A DNA stretch of 64,000 bases from Desulfurispirillum indicum S5 (GCF_000177635.2 NC_014836.1:98501-162500), one strand, 5' to 3'; positions 26,669 to 40,429 are shown, numbered from the stretch's first letter. Notes: generated by a model from the letters alone, not told the origin. Numbers and translations: made by a program.

Positions 26669-28783
26669 ATGAAGAGAAATATCCCCCAGCAGATCCGAGA
26701 AAAAATTGACGACAAGGTTCTCTACCAGGCGCTGCGAAATTTCGGGCGCAACTATCGCATCTCCCGTGACAAGGCGTACAGCGCCCATGACTTTGCCGCC
26801 CTGCGTACTGAGCTGTCAGCGGTAAAGCAGAACTCCTGCCACAACATCGACACCCTCTTTCAGCAATTCAAACAGAACGCCGAAGCTGGTGGGGCCATGG
26901 TCCACCAGGCAGCCACTGCTGAAGAAGCCAACCGCATCATTGCCACAATCTGCCAGCAGGCTGGTGCCACCATGGCGGTGAAATCCAAGTCCATGACCAG
27001 TGAAGAGACCCACCTCAACAGCGCCCTGGAAAAAGAGGGTGTGGAGGTGGTGGAGACCGATCTGGGCGAATACCTGCTGCAGGTGGGCAAACAGCATCCC
27101 TCCCACATGGTCATGCCGGCCATCCACATGACCCGTGGCCAGGCCCGTGATATTTTCAACGATGGCCTGCAGGCAGGTCTCAGCGAAGATATCCCCGCCA
27201 TGGTGGAGTTTGTTCGTCACCACCTGCGCCCATCCTATTTTGAAGCCGGAGCGGGCATCACCGGTGCCAATGTGGCCGTCGCTGACAGCGGCGCCATCGG
27301 CATTGTCACCAACGAGGGCAACGCCCGCCTGACCACCACCCTGCCCCCGGTGCACATCGTCCTGCTGGGCTACGAAAAGCTGGTCCCCAGCTTCACCGAT
27401 GCCCTCAAGGTTATCCGCATGCTGCCCAAGTCGGCCACTGGGCAGACCATCAGCACCTACGTCACCTGGATTCAGGGGCAGGAAGTTACTCCTGCCGGTG
27501 AGGCCAAGCAGATGCACTACGTTTTCCTGGATAATGGCCGCCTGAAATACAAGAATGATCAGGACGTCAACCAGGCCCTGGGCTGTATCCGCTGTGGCAG
27601 CTGTGCCAACGTCTGCCCCGTCTATGAGCTGCTGGGCGGCCATGTCTTTGGTGACGTGTATATTGGTGCCATCGGCCTGATCTACACCTCCATGTTCGGC
27701 GACGCCAAGCTGGCCAATGCCCTGCAGAAGCTGTGTTCTTCCTGCATGGCCTGCAGCGCCAATTGCCCCGCCGGCATCGATCTGCATGCCATTATCGCTC
27801 ATCTTCGCTTGCGATATGGCAAGGAACACGGCGTACCTCTGCTCAAGCGCGCCATCTACGGCGGCATGCTGGCCAACCCCTCCCTGTTCCGCGCTGCCAT
27901 GAAAACCGCTTCCTTTGCGCAGAAGCCCTTGGTGGACAAGCACAGTGGACTCATGAACCTGCCCCTGCCCGGCAGCCACAACTTCCGCAAGTTGCCGCGC
28001 TTTGAATCCGCCACCTTCAGCGATCGCATGAAGCAGCATCCAACGAAAATATCCACCAAGAAGGTTTTCTTCTACCCCGGCTGCGCCGTGGAATATTTCT
28101 ATCCCCAGATGGGAACCGCTCTGGTGAACCTGCTGGAAAAGGCGGGCTATCAGGTGGATTACCCCGACAAGGCCGTCTGCTGTGGCCTGCCAGCCCACTT
28201 CGGCGGCGATGCACAAAGCGCCGGGAAAACCGTGGACCAGTGCCTGGATCACTTCCGCAATCCCGATGACTACGAAGCCATCCTGGTGCTCTGCCCCAGC
28301 TGCGGCTCAGCCATGCAACATGAGTTTCCCCACTACGCCGCCGCCGGGCAGCACGAAGAACTCAGCCAGCGCGTTGCCGCCAAGACCATGACCCTGGCCT
28401 CCTTTGTGGAAAAGGCCGGACTGCAGTTCCAGTCAGGCGGCCACCAGAAAGTCACCTACCATGTCCCCTGCCACATGGGTCGCGGCATGGGCTCCAGCGC
28501 TGCCGACCTGCTGAAGTCCCTGCTGGGTGAACAGTTCGCCCCCATGGAACACGCCGATGTCTGCTGTGGCTTTGCCGGCTCTTACTCGGTAGACTACCCG
28601 CAGGTTTCCGCTGGAATCCTGGGCAAAAAACTGGAGCACGCCGCTGCCACTGGTGCCTCCACCCTCATAACCGACTGCCCCGGCTGCGTCATGCAGATCG
28701 GGGGTGGTGCCGCCAAACAGGAGATGGACATGCAGGTGGTGCACCTGAGCACCTTCCTGGAAAATCTGGAGAGCAGGGGCTAG
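26669..28783 (+). CDS. Fused LutB-LutA iron-sulfur lactate oxidation protein
   Basis: 704 aa combining two subunits that are separate in Bacillus. Residues ~30-300 form the LutB LUD domain. Two 4Fe-4S motifs follow (CIRCGSCANVCPVYE, CSSCMACSANCPAGID). The C-terminal ~240 residues are LutA-like with two CCG domains (AVCCGLPAHFGGD, DVCCGFAGSY). It oxidises L-lactate to pyruvate together with LutC, passing electrons to the membrane chain. It starts six bases after lutC. Confidence 0.93.
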   Translation: MKRNIPQQIREKIDDKVLYQALRNFGRNYRISRDKAYSAHDFAALRTELSAVKQNSCHNIDTLFQQFKQNAEAGGAMVHQAATAEEANRIIATICQQAGATMAVKSKSMTSEETHLNSALEKEGVEVVETDLGEYLLQVGKQHPSHMVMPAIHMTRGQARDIFNDGLQAGLSEDIPAMVEFVRHHLRPSYFEAGAGITGANVAVADSGAIGIVTNEGNARLTTTLPPVHIVLLGYEKLVPSFTDALKVIRMLPKSATGQTISTYVTWIQGQEVTPAGEAKQMHYVFLDNGRLKYKNDQDVNQALGCIRCGSCANVCPVYELLGGHVFGDVYIGAIGLIYTSMFGDAKLANALQKLCSSCMACSANCPAGIDLHAIIAHLRLRYGKEHGVPLLKRAIYGGMLANPSLFRAAMKTASFAQKPLVDKHSGLMNLPLPGSHNFRKLPRFESATFSDRMKQHPTKISTKKVFFYPGCAVEYFYPQMGTALVNLLEKAGYQVDYPDKAVCCGLPAHFGGDAQSAGKTVDQCLDHFRNPDDYEAILVLCPSCGSAMQHEFPHYAAAGQHEELSQRVAAKTMTLASFVEKAGLQFQSGGHQKVTYHVPCHMGRGMGSSAADLLKSLLGEQFAPMEHADVCCGFAGSYSVDYPQVSAGILGKKLEHAAATGASTLITDCPGCVMQIGGGAAKQEMDMQVVHLSTFLENLESRG

Positions 28784-28804
28784 GTGGCCCCTGAGGGCAG
28801 CCCC

Positions 28805-30640
28805 ATGACGCGCATGGCTCAGGTATTCTACCAGTGGCTCGAAAAGCGATTTTTCTCCACGTTAACCCGTAAGATCGTCGGAAATCTCAGCGTACTGCTG
28901 ATTCTGCAGGTGCTGACCTTTGTCGTCTACACCCGCGGGCTTGGCGCCATCGAGGCAGCGGTGGTGACCGCGCCAGGGGGCGCTCCGGAAGTCGGGCAGC
29001 AGGTGAGCTCTCTGGTGGGCGATCTGTTTATCCGGGGAGCCGTGTTGACTCTGGTCAGTGTGCTGGCCATGGCGGGGGCCGCTCTTTTCCTGCGCTACCT
29101 GATACGTCGTCCCATCATCGGAATGACCCGCAGTTTCCGTGAGTCCACGGAGCGTCGTGACCTGTCCCGGGATATCGTTCCCTACACGGTGGATGAAATC
29201 CGTACCATGGGCACCGGGTATAATGGCTTCATGACCATGCTGCGCGCGATGATCGGTTCTTTGCGGGAGCAGGGTGTCAGAACGGCAATGGAGACCATGA
29301 AAGTGGTGTGGAATATGGGCAGGACTATCCAGAACACCCAGCACCAGGAAGAGTATGTCAGGGGAGTCCTGATCGCCAGTGACGAAAGCGTCCGCGCCAT
29401 TGAGGACATCTCCAGCAGCGTGCAGGGAATTTCCCAGTCAACCAGCCGCAACCTGGAGAGCGCCCGCAGCTCCCTGGATGAACTTTCCGAAGTATCCCAC
29501 GGTATTGCCCGGGTGTCGTCCATGCTCAACGAGTTCGGTCGGACGGTGGATCGCCTGGGGGAGAACTCCCGCACCATCAATAACATCGCCCTGATCATCA
29601 ACGATGTTTCCGAACAGACCAACCTGCTGGCACTCAATGCTGCCATCGAGGCCGCCCGCGCTGGTGACAACGGGCGCGGTTTCGCCGTGGTGGCTGATGA
29701 AGTGCGCAAGCTGGCCGAGAAGGTCCGTGAGGCCACGAGTGAAATTTCCGCGAACATCCAGAATATGAATGCACTGGTACAGCGCACCGCAGAGGAGACC
29801 TCCGGCATTCGCACCCAGATGGGAGCGGCCAGTGTCGTGGTGGAAAAGACGGCCGGGGAATTTCGCCATATGGTGCAGGATTTTGAGCAAACCAATACCC
29901 AGCTTATGATGATAGCCTCTGCCATTGAAGAGCTTTCCACCACCAACGGCGAAGTTCGTCGCCAGGTGGCCGACATCAGTGCCCTGAGCAGCAGCGTGAA
30001 GGAGCAGATGGAAGACGCCGGCATCTGTCTGGATGCGCTTTCGGCTATCACCGAAAGCATGCAGGCCGATGTGCTGAGTTTTCACCTGGGGCAGGGGGTG
30101 TTTGAGGAAATCCTGCAGGTCACGCACCTCTATCACCAGGAGGCACACGCTATCATGACGGATCTCCTGGAGAGTGGTGCCAACCTTTTCGACCACACCT
30201 ATGCCCCGGTTTCCGGCACCAATCCCCAGAAGTACCGCACCTCGTACACCGATGTGTTTCTGGCCCGCCTGCAGGGGTTGTTTGACGAAGCCCGCGCCGC
30301 CATTCCCGGCTGCTGTTACGCTCTGTGCATTGATGCCAACGGCTATCTGCCCACCCACCACAGCAACGTCTCTTTGCCGCCAAGCGGTGATCGGGAAAGG
30401 GATATTCAGTACAGTCGCCATATGCGCATCTACAATAACACGCCGACCGAACGTCGTCGCGCCAGCCACCAGGAACCCTTTTTGCTGCAGACCTATCTCA
30501 GGGATACCGGGGAAATTCTCAATGATCTTTCCATACCGATTTTCCTTGAGAATCGCCACTGGGGTGCCTTTATTGTGGGTTTTGAACCGCAGGCGCTCCT
30601 GACTTCCGCCACCGTGACCAAACCGTTGCTGACCAGCTAA
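28805..30640 (+). CDS. Chemoreceptor in the lactate operon (MCP with C-terminal sensor-like domain)
   Basis: 611-aa methyl-accepting protein. Two membrane spans (about 20-45 and 75-105) enclose only a short periplasmic loop; a HAMP-like segment follows. The signalling domain contains the invariant hairpin tip region ([19 protein letters not shown]). The last ~120 residues form a cytoplasmic Cache/PAS-like domain ([31 protein letters not shown]). It lies between lutBA and dld, so lactate or redox taxis is likely. ATG at 28805 has GAGGG upstream. Confidence 0.9.
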   Translation: MTRMAQVFYQWLEKRFFSTLTRKIVGNLSVLLILQVLTFVVYTRGLGAIEAAVVTAPGGAPEVGQQVSSLVGDLFIRGAVLTLVSVLAMAGAALFLRYLIRRPIIGMTRSFRESTERRDLSRDIVPYTVDEIRTMGTGYNGFMTMLRAMIGSLREQGVRTAMETMKVVWNMGRTIQNTQHQEEYVRGVLIASDESVRAIEDISSSVQGISQSTSRNLESARSSLDELSEVSHGIARVSSMLNEFGRTVDRLGENSRTINNIALIINDVSEQTNLLALNAAIEAARAGDNGRGFAVVADEVRKLAEKVREATSEISANIQNMNALVQRTAEETSGIRTQMGAASVVVEKTAGEFRHMVQDFEQTNTQLMMIASAIEELSTTNGEVRRQVADISALSSSVKEQMEDAGICLDALSAITESMQADVLSFHLGQGVFEEILQVTHLYHQEAHAIMTDLLESGANLFDHTYAPVSGTNPQKYRTSYTDVFLARLQGLFDEARAAIPGCCYALCIDANGYLPTHHSNVSLPPSGDRERDIQYSRHMRIYNNTPTERRRASHQEPFLLQTYLRDTGEILNDLSIPIFLENRHWGAFIVGFEPQALLTSATVTKPLLTS

Positions 30641-30666
30641 CACATTACATACAATAAGGAAATGAC

Positions 30667-33613
<2,947 letters not shown>

Positions 33614-33630
<17 letters not shown>

Positions 33631-33763
33631 GGGAAGCTGTTATCAGCGTTTTTTCATAGCGGTAGAGGGGAATGTTGGAATCGTTCTCCAGATACTGCAC
33701 TCTGCCATCCAGGGTGATGGCAGGCGTCAGCTCACGGGAGTCAGAATTTTCGGGGAATACCAT
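33614..33763 (-). pseudogene. Remnant of an outer-membrane beta-barrel protein (C-terminal end)
   Basis: A 49-codon frame ending LYRYEKTLITASLNYRF. It has the alternating polar/aromatic pattern and terminal Phe that end outer-membrane barrels and direct BAM assembly. It has no signal peptide or upstream barrel: the frame begins inside the 3' end of the amidotransferase gene and its stop lies inside the end of dld. The simplest reading is the last two strands of a gene whose 5' part was deleted. It is too short to function alone. Confidence 0.6.
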
Positions 33764-34511
33764 CCTGGAAGAGCAGCAGTTCGCCGGGCCAGATCATGGT
33801 CCAGGATTCGTTATAGGTAAGTGGGGTGGTGGCGATGACGGTCACCCGGTCGGCGGGGGTGGTCACCTGGCTGAAATCCAGGGTAATGTCCTGATCCACC
33901 AGGTGGGCGGACTGGAAGGGATGCTCGCGAATAATATAGTTGAGTTTGGTGCTGCAGTGGGCAAAGAGCCACTGTCCGTTGGAGAGCAGAAAATTGAAGA
34001 TGCCGTGGGTGGCAATGTGGCGGGTAATTTCGGCCATGGCCCTGTACAGCGCTTCCGCGTTGGGGTTTCCCTGGGGAAAGCTCTGGAACAGGTGCTCCAG
34101 GATCAGGCAGAAGGCGCGCTCGCTGTCGGTGTCGCCCACGGGGTTGTAGCGTCCACCCAGGGTCGGATGGAAATGGTTCAGTTCGCCGTTATGGGCAAAG
34201 AGCCAGTATTTTCCCCACATCTCCCGCACGAAGGGGTGGCAGTTCTCCAGGGTGACATGGCCGTGGGTGGCTTTGCGGATGTGGGCAATGACATTTCTGG
34301 ATTTGATGGGATACTGTTTCACCAGGGCGGCGATGGGCGACTGACTGGCGGGCAGGGAGTCCAGGAAGGTGCGGCAGCCGCCGTCCTCAAAAAAGCCGAT
34401 GCCCCAGCCGTCGGTGTGGTGGTCGGTCAGCCCGGCCCGGGCGGCGAAGCCCTCGAAGGAAAAACAGATATCGGTGGGGACATTACAGTTCATTCCCAGG
34501 AGTTGACACAT
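33741..34511 (-). CDS. Class II glutamine amidotransferase (YafJ-like)
   Basis: 256 aa with the N-terminal nucleophile Cys2 directly after Met (MCQLLGMNCN), as required in class II glutaminases. It also has GWGIGFFEDGG, HIRKATHG and AHNGELNHF segments that build the active site. There is no synthetase domain, so the ammonia acceptor is unknown. The start at 34511 is one base from the stop of the AEC transporter gene, so translation is coupled. Confidence 0.9.
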   Translation of the reverse strand: MCQLLGMNCNVPTDICFSFEGFAARAGLTDHHTDGWGIGFFEDGGCRTFLDSLPASQSPIAALVKQYPIKSRNVIAHIRKATHGHVTLENCHPFVREMWGKYWLFAHNGELNHFHPTLGGRYNPVGDTDSERAFCLILEHLFQSFPQGNPNAEALYRAMAEITRHIATHGIFNFLLSNGQWLFAHCSTKLNYIIREHPFQSAHLVDQDITLDFSQVTTPADRVTVIATTPLTYNESWTMIWPGELLLFQDGIPRKF

Positions 34512-34512
34512 A

Positions 34513-35421
34513 CTACACCCATCCCAGAGCCAGCCACCACAGGGGCAGCGTGATAAAGGAAAACACAATCCCAACCCCAAGAAGCAGGGGAACCAGTTGA
34601 GGACGCAGGCCGTACTCCATGGCCAGGATGCCTCCCACGATCATGGGTGGCATGGCTGCTTCGAAGATGGTGACCTGCACGATCTCCCCTCTGCCTCCCA
34701 GCAGCAGGACAAAGAGGACGAATATAGCCAGGGGAGCCAGCAGCATCTTGAAACCAAGCCCCAGGGCCAGCTCCCGCTCAAGGCCCCGGAGTCCCCGCAC
34801 GGTAAAGAGGGTGCCCACCGAGACCATGGCCAGCATGGGAACGGTGCTGCCGATGGTGCTGAGGGTATCCGTCCACCACAGAGGATAGGCAATGGGTCGC
34901 AGGAGCAGGGCCACAATGGCGGCAATGGCGGGTGGGAAGGTGAGGATCTTGCGGGCAATGGCTGAGGGGCGGATGTTGGCGCGGGAGGAAAAGATTCCTG
35001 CGGTGACAATGCCGGCGGTGGAGAGCACCAGAAAGCTGCCGGCCTGATCGGCGATAATACCCACCGCCAGCATATGGGAGCCGTAAAATGCGTCGATCAT
35101 GGGCAGGCCGATAAAGGAAGTGTTGCCCATGCCCCCCAGCAGAATCAGGCAGCCCACGGTGGCGCGATCCAGCTTCAGCAGTTTGCCGACGACGAGGAAG
35201 AAGGGGATGGCCAGGCCGAAGGTCAGCCAGGGCATGGCCACGGTGAACAGCAGTTCCCGCTGAAACTCCAGGCTGTGTATCTGCAGCAGTACCAGAGCGG
35301 GCAGGCTGATATAGATGATGACGGTGTTGATCACCTGGGGGGCATTCTCGGCGATGCGCCCGGTGTGGCGCAGGATGGCTCCACCCATAAAGCACAGCAC
35401 AACCATCAGCAGGCTCTCCAT
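34513..35421 (-). CDS. AEC-family transporter (auxin efflux carrier-like)
   Basis: 302-aa membrane permease with about ten spans arranged as two five-helix repeats. The crossover-type segment GGMGNTSFIGLPMIDAFYG is diagnostic for the AEC family. Bacterial members export or import dicarboxylates such as malate; the substrate here is not evident. It forms a two-gene unit with the amidotransferase. Confidence 0.9.
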   Translation of the reverse strand: MESLLMVVLCFMGGAILRHTGRIAENAPQVINTVIIYISLPALVLLQIHSLEFQRELLFTVAMPWLTFGLAIPFFLVVGKLLKLDRATVGCLILLGGMGNTSFIGLPMIDAFYGSHMLAVGIIADQAGSFLVLSTAGIVTAGIFSSRANIRPSAIARKILTFPPAIAAIVALLLRPIAYPLWWTDTLSTIGSTVPMLAMVSVGTLFTVRGLRGLERELALGLGFKMLLAPLAIFVLFVLLLGGRGEIVQVTIFEAAMPPMIVGGILAMEYGLRPQLVPLLLGVGIVFSFITLPLWWLALGWV

Positions 35422-35485
35422 GGTACTCCTTTCGTCACTCTTCGCGGTACAACGGCACTTGCGCCCATATTATCCAGGTTCGCCA

Positions 35486-37900
35486 TCAAGGCATTGGCGC
35501 GAACGCTCCTGCCTGCTGCAATGCCTTGCCTGTCAGCAGGCGGGCGGCCTCTTCCAGAATGCCTCGTGCCTGTGCCGGGGTTTCGTCCAGGAACTCCAGT
35601 CGAATATCACGAACCCCCCGGCCAAGCAAGCCCGGAAGTGTGTGCAGTTGGTTCAGGCTTTGGCCGTGGTAGATGGTATTGGCGCAGGTGGCGTCGGCCT
35701 GAACCATGTGCCGTTGCCCTTTGCGGTCGCGGATTTCCAGGAGATGGTGCTGGCACAGGAGCCCACAGGCGGGTTTCGGGCGGCCAGCGGCCAGGTGCCC
35801 GCTGAAGAGGCAATAGCCCATGTGAAACATGGCCGGGTGAAAATGCACCGGTACTTCCATGCGACCGGGGTCTGCCTGCTCAAGAAGCAGCCAGAGCTGG
35901 TTCTCCTCCAGCTCTGGCGAGGGGCAGAGGCGATGGAGCCCCTTTTCGAGGAAATACCGGAAGCTCAGGGGGTTGGTGATGTTCAGGCGCATATCGCCCA
36001 CCAGGGTGGGGTGGGCATTCTGCCCCAGCACGAAGCCCAGGGAGCTCAGGCTGCGAATCAGCAGGGTATCGGGACTGTGGTTGAGAATCGCCTCCATGGA
36101 TGGCCCGTCGTGGGGCTTGAGCAGGGCTGGAGTGCACAGGCCGGTGGCATATCCCAGGTCGCGCAGCCGCCGCAGGGCGCTTGTGGGGTCCTGGCCCGCA
36201 GGCAGGTCAAGGTAAACGGTTCCCATGGGCAGCTGGATTCCTGGCAGGGCATCCAGCTGCGCTTCATTCCGCAGCAGCAGGTGCAGGCGGGGTGCAGCAC
36301 ATTGCGGAGCATGGGTCACTGCCGGAAGCGGCAACACCACGCATGGAGGTGGGGTGCCGTGGGAGCGCCGGGCGATGAGCGCTTCCACCGCAGCACGGCG
36401 GAGCTCCTTCAGCTCGCTGTTGGGCAGAAAGAGTCCCGGCTCCACATCCACCTCCCACTGTTCGATGGCAAAGGGGGTGCGGCCCAGGGCACCCAGGTGC
36501 TTGCGCAGGGTGGTTTCATCCAGGGGAGCGCGGCTGGCGGGTTCCAGCGCAATTTGGCTGCTGTTGCGCACATGGTGGCCATCTTCATCGTGCAGGTGCA
36601 GTTCCAGTGGCGCTCCTGCGCGGCCCTGCAGACGGGCGCGCAGGGGAATGGTGCGCTGGCGCTGCTGATCTGTCCAGCTGCGCTCCAGCTCTTTTTCCAC
36701 CGCCGGGGCGCTGGTGATAAAGACATCGGCCCCTGGCGTAATGGTGTGGGCGGGGAACTCCCGTCCCATGGTGAGGGTCAGCTGTGTGCCGGCCTGTGCC
36801 ACACCATAGACAGACCCGCCGTGCTCGGCCTTGCCCTGGACCAGCAGCAGGCCATCGCCAGCCTGGGGGGTGTAGCGGCACACCTGATGGATCAGCAGCT
36901 GCTGTCCCTGTACGGCGTGGACAGAACCCAGGCGCAGTCCGCGATCGCCGGAGTAGTCCGGTTCCATGAGGGTGCGCTGGAAGGTCTCTTCCAGCCAGCC
37001 GCTGGAAAACCGACGGCCGAAGGTCAGGGCCATGGTTTCGTGGGGGGGTGGCATATGCGCTTGCCACTGCCATCTCCCCAGGGCCGACCCATAGGCCTGC
37101 AGCACGGCGGCCACATAGTGGGGGGATTTCAGGCGGCCTTCAATTTTCAGGGATTGGATGCCCATGCGGGCCAGGGTGCTGGCCTGGCCTGTGGTGCACA
37201 GGTCGGTGGGGGAGAGCAGATAGCGCGCCGGACCCTGCTCCTGGCCGTCCAGGAGCAGATCGTAGGGCAAGCGGCAGCTTTGGGCGCACTGGCCCCGGTT
37301 GGCGGAGCGCCCTCCCATGGCGAAGGAGGCGAGGCACTGCCCCGAGCAGCTGATGCACAGGGCGCCATGCACGAAGACTTCCAGTTCGCGGGTGGTGTGC
37401 TGACGGATGGTTTCCAGCTCCCGCAGGCTCAGTTCACGGGCCAGGATAAAGCGGCGGATGTCCAGATCCTCCAGCGCCTCCATGGCCCAGGAGCTGGTGA
37501 TGGTCATCTGGGTGGAGGCGTGAATGATCTGGGAGGGGCAGATATGGCGGATCAGGCGGGCCAGCCCGATATCCTGTACGATGATGGCATCGGGGCAGAG
37601 TCCGATGAGTTCCGGGATCAGGTGGCGGGCGCTCTCCAGCTCGCCGGGCAGCAGCAGGGTGTTCCAGGCCACATAGGCCTTCAGGCCGTACAGGTGGCAC
37701 AGGGCAATGCTTTCCCCCAGTTCCGCCATATCCATGGTGTTGGCGCGCGCGCGGGCGTTAAAGCCGGGCATGCCCATATAGATGGCATCGGCACCGTTGT
37801 GGATGGCCGCCAGCAGCATCTGTCTGGTGGATACGGGGGCCAGCAGTTCCGGCATCGGATGGGAAGGCCGTGCTGGTGTTGCGGAAGACTTCAGATCCAT
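35486..37900 (-). CDS. U32-family peptidase/tRNA-rRNA hydroxylation-type protein
   Basis: 804 aa. The N-terminal U32 domain (about 15-290) carries the family signature with clustered cysteines (FVHGALCISCSGQCLAS, NRGQCAQSCRLPY), now known in RlhA/TrhP relatives to be linked to RNA hydroxylation using prephenate and an Fe-S cluster. A collagenase-like C-terminal extension (DUF3656 type) fills the rest. Classical annotation is collagenase-like protease. Which activity holds here cannot be decided from sequence. Confidence 0.88.
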   Translation of the reverse strand: MDLKSSATPARPSHPMPELLAPVSTRQMLLAAIHNGADAIYMGMPGFNARARANTMDMAELGESIALCHLYGLKAYVAWNTLLLPGELESARHLIPELIGLCPDAIIVQDIGLARLIRHICPSQIIHASTQMTITSSWAMEALEDLDIRRFILARELSLRELETIRQHTTRELEVFVHGALCISCSGQCLASFAMGGRSANRGQCAQSCRLPYDLLLDGQEQGPARYLLSPTDLCTTGQASTLARMGIQSLKIEGRLKSPHYVAAVLQAYGSALGRWQWQAHMPPPHETMALTFGRRFSSGWLEETFQRTLMEPDYSGDRGLRLGSVHAVQGQQLLIHQVCRYTPQAGDGLLLVQGKAEHGGSVYGVAQAGTQLTLTMGREFPAHTITPGADVFITSAPAVEKELERSWTDQQRQRTIPLRARLQGRAGAPLELHLHDEDGHHVRNSSQIALEPASRAPLDETTLRKHLGALGRTPFAIEQWEVDVEPGLFLPNSELKELRRAAVEALIARRSHGTPPPCVVLPLPAVTHAPQCAAPRLHLLLRNEAQLDALPGIQLPMGTVYLDLPAGQDPTSALRRLRDLGYATGLCTPALLKPHDGPSMEAILNHSPDTLLIRSLSSLGFVLGQNAHPTLVGDMRLNITNPLSFRYFLEKGLHRLCPSPELEENQLWLLLEQADPGRMEVPVHFHPAMFHMGYCLFSGHLAAGRPKPACGLLCQHHLLEIRDRKGQRHMVQADATCANTIYHGQSLNQLHTLPGLLGRGVRDIRLEFLDETPAQARGILEEAARLLTGKALQQAGAFAPMP

Positions 37901-37984
37901 ACTTCTGCCATGGCGGACAGGTTCCGGGAGCAGCGTCTATTCATGGGCGTGGTTCCTCAGGAAGGGTATGGCACATCCGGCTGC

Positions 37985-38395
37985 TCACGATGCCAGGTGC
38001 AGCAGGATGCGCAGCAGGAAATAGGCATAGGGCAGGGAGGTCAGTACCAGGGAGAGGCGCACCGTTGCCATGAACTGTTCAGCACCGGCCTGACGAAACG
38101 CCTCTTGCAGGACCAGCGCCTGGTCAATCCCTTTCATGGAGTAGAAGAAATACAAAAAAGAGATCATGAGGAACAGAATGCCCAGGGCAAAGGCTTCCAG
38201 GGCAATAAAGCACACCAGGGCAAAGAGGATGTGGATGAAGGTGCCGTGGACTGGCTGGGTGAAGCGGATATGTTCAATGGAGAGGCCTTCAGAGGAAGGG
38301 CGCGCCATTTGCTGTTGCAGGATGCGATAGTTACTGAAGCTGGCGTACAATTCCATGATGGCGAAGTACGCTGCACCGAGGACACTGATGAGCAT
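37985..38395 (-). CDS. Small integral membrane protein, unknown function
   Basis: 136 aa with three to four hydrophobic segments (MLISVLGAAYFAIMELYASF at the start, then about 55-85 and 108-130). I recognise no family motif. ATG at 38395 follows AAGGAGA, which excludes the longer upstream frame. It lies 84 bases upstream of the U32 gene on the same strand and diverges from mnmG. Confidence 0.75.
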   Translation of the reverse strand: MLISVLGAAYFAIMELYASFSNYRILQQQMARPSSEGLSIEHIRFTQPVHGTFIHILFALVCFIALEAFALGILFLMISFLYFFYSMKGIDQALVLQEAFRQAGAEQFMATVRLSLVLTSLPYAYFLLRILLHLAS

Positions 38396-38449
38396 TGAGG
38401 TTCTCCTTGCAAATTCGGGCTGAATATACCATAACTTATGGCGCAAAGT

Positions 38450-38475
38450 AACCGGGCAGTTGTCCGGTTGAATTT
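38450..38475 (+). terminator. Weak hairpin with T run upstream of mnmG
   Basis: AACCGG (38450-38455) pairs with CCGGTT (38464-38469), eight-base loop, then GAATTTTTT. It lies in the mnmG leader and could be an attenuator or incidental. Confidence 0.3.
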
Positions 38476-38536
38476 TTTGCCCATGCTCCCGGCCCGTCAC
38501 GTGGCCGCGAGGCTATTTTCCGCGAAGGAAACACCT

Positions 38537-40429
38537 ATGCTCAACTATACGCGCACCTTTGACGTCATTGTGGTGGGAGCGGGCCACGCTGGCTGCGAGG
38601 CGGCCCTGGCAGCGGCCCGCATGGGCTGTTCCACCGCCCTGTTCAGCATCAATCTGGACACGATTGCTCAGATGAGCTGCAATCCTGCTATTGGCGGCGT
38701 TGCCAAGGGCCATCTGGTCAAGGAGATCGATGCCCTGGGGGGTGAGATGGCCCTGAACATCGATGCCACGGGTATTCAGTTTCGCACCCTCAACACCAGC
38801 AAGGGTCCGGCGGTGCGTTCTTCCCGTGCCCAGGCCGACAAGCAGCTCTACCGCAAGCGCATGAAGCAGGTGCTGGAGCTGCAGCCCAATCTGCATATCA
38901 CCCAGGATATGGTGACGGGCATTTTTACACAAAACGGGGTGATTGCCGGCGTTATCAGCCAGATCGGCGTGCGTTACCACGCGCGGGCGGTGGTGCTGAC
39001 GGCAGGAACCTTCATGAATGGCACGGTGCATATCGGATTTGAGAGCTTCCCCGCTGGTCGCCTGGGCGAGCCTCCCGCCCTTGGACTCTCCGAATCCCTG
39101 CAGGAGCACGGGTTCGAGCTTGGGCGCCTGAAGACCGGCACCCCGGCCCGGGTCAACCGGCACTCCATCGACTTTTCCAGAATGGAGGAGCAGCCGGGTG
39201 ATCCTGACCCCAGGCCGTTTTCCTTTATGAATACCCACATCCGCCAGTCTCAGGTTCCCTGCTGGATCAGCTGGACCAACGAACGGACCCATGAGATCAT
39301 TCGCCGTAATATTGAGCGCAGTGCTCTCTACAGCGGCAAGATCACTGGCATTGGCCCCCGCTATTGCCCTTCCATAGAGGACAAGGTGGTCAAATTTCCC
39401 GACAAGGATCGTCATCAGACTTTTCTGGAGCCCGAGGGCTACGATACCAATGAGTTCTACATCAACGGCATGAGCACGTCGCTGCCTGTGGATGTTCAGA
39501 TGGAGTTTTACCGTACCATTCCCGGCCTGGAGCGGGTGGAGTTGATGCGCCCCGCCTATGCCATTGAGTATGACTTTATTCCCCCCACGCAACTCTGCGC
39601 CACCCTGGAGACCAAACCCGTGCGGGGGCTCTTTCACGCCGGGCAGATCAACGGCACCAGCGGCTATGAAGAGGCGGCGGCCCAGGGTTTGCTGGCGGGG
39701 ATCAATGCGGCGCTGCGCGCCAGCGGGCGTGAACCGGTGACCATTGGTCGCGAACAGGGCTATATCGGGGTCATGGTGGACGACCTGGTGACCAAGGGTA
39801 CCCGTGAGCCCTATCGCATGTTCACTTCCCGGGCCGAACATCGCCTGGTGCTGCGCGAGGACAACGCGGATCTGCGTCTAACAGAACTTGGCCGTCGTGT
39901 TGGTCTGGTGAGCGATGAGCGCTACCGGCGCTTTGAGATCAAGCGAACCATGGTGGAGGCGGAAAAAAAGCGCCTGCAGAATCTGACTGTCAAACCAGCT
40001 CCCGAAGTGAACCAGCTTCTGGCGGAACTGGGCACAGCGGTGTTGGCCGAGCCTTTGCGGGCAGCCGCTCTGCTGAAGCGTCACGAGGTGCACTACAAAC
40101 ATCTGGTGCAGATGGGAGCGGGCCTGGCGGGCTTGCCCGCCGATGTGCGGGAGCAGGTGGAAATTCAGCTGCAGTATGAAGGCTATATCCAGCGGGAAGA
40201 AAAATTTATCCAGCACCAGATGAAGCTCGACCGGGTGCAGATTCCCGCCAGTTTCGACTACGAAAGCGTCTCCGGCCTTTCCCGCGAAGTGCGGACCAAG
40301 CTTCTGGAGATTCGCCCCGCCACGCTGGGGCAGGCGTTGCGTATTTCCGGGGTGACCCCGGCCGCCGTTTCCGTGCTGAGCATCCACCTGGAAAACCTGC
40401 GTCGTCAGCAACGCGGAGCCCAGCAGTGA
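38537..40429 (+). CDS. mnmG: tRNA uridine-5-carboxymethylaminomethyl modification enzyme MnmG
   Basis: 630-aa FAD protein (GidA) that with MnmE modifies the wobble uridine of tRNAs. FAD motif [17 protein letters not shown], the signature [22 protein letters not shown] and the C-terminal helical domain ([22 protein letters not shown]) are all present. Start at 38537 has GAAGGAAA upstream. Its stop overlaps the rsmG start by four bases, the usual mnmG-rsmG order. Confidence 0.98.
   Translation: MLNYTRTFDVIVVGAGHAGCEAALAAARMGCSTALFSINLDTIAQMSCNPAIGGVAKGHLVKEIDALGGEMALNIDATGIQFRTLNTSKGPAVRSSRAQADKQLYRKRMKQVLELQPNLHITQDMVTGIFTQNGVIAGVISQIGVRYHARAVVLTAGTFMNGTVHIGFESFPAGRLGEPPALGLSESLQEHGFELGRLKTGTPARVNRHSIDFSRMEEQPGDPDPRPFSFMNTHIRQSQVPCWISWTNERTHEIIRRNIERSALYSGKITGIGPRYCPSIEDKVVKFPDKDRHQTFLEPEGYDTNEFYINGMSTSLPVDVQMEFYRTIPGLERVELMRPAYAIEYDFIPPTQLCATLETKPVRGLFHAGQINGTSGYEEAAAQGLLAGINAALRASGREPVTIGREQGYIGVMVDDLVTKGTREPYRMFTSRAEHRLVLREDNADLRLTELGRRVGLVSDERYRRFEIKRTMVEAEKKRLQNLTVKPAPEVNQLLAELGTAVLAEPLRAAALLKRHEVHYKHLVQMGAGLAGLPADVREQVEIQLQYEGYIQREEKFIQHQMKLDRVQIPASFDYESVSGLSREVRTKLLEIRPATLGQALRISGVTPAAVSVLSIHLENLRRQQRGAQQ

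Noticed and set aside
35315-38398. Plus-strand open frame of more than 1000 codons
   Set aside because: It lies antisense to the U32-family gene, whose protein has clear motifs and cysteine signatures. The antisense product has a Gly/Gln-rich shadow composition and no domains.
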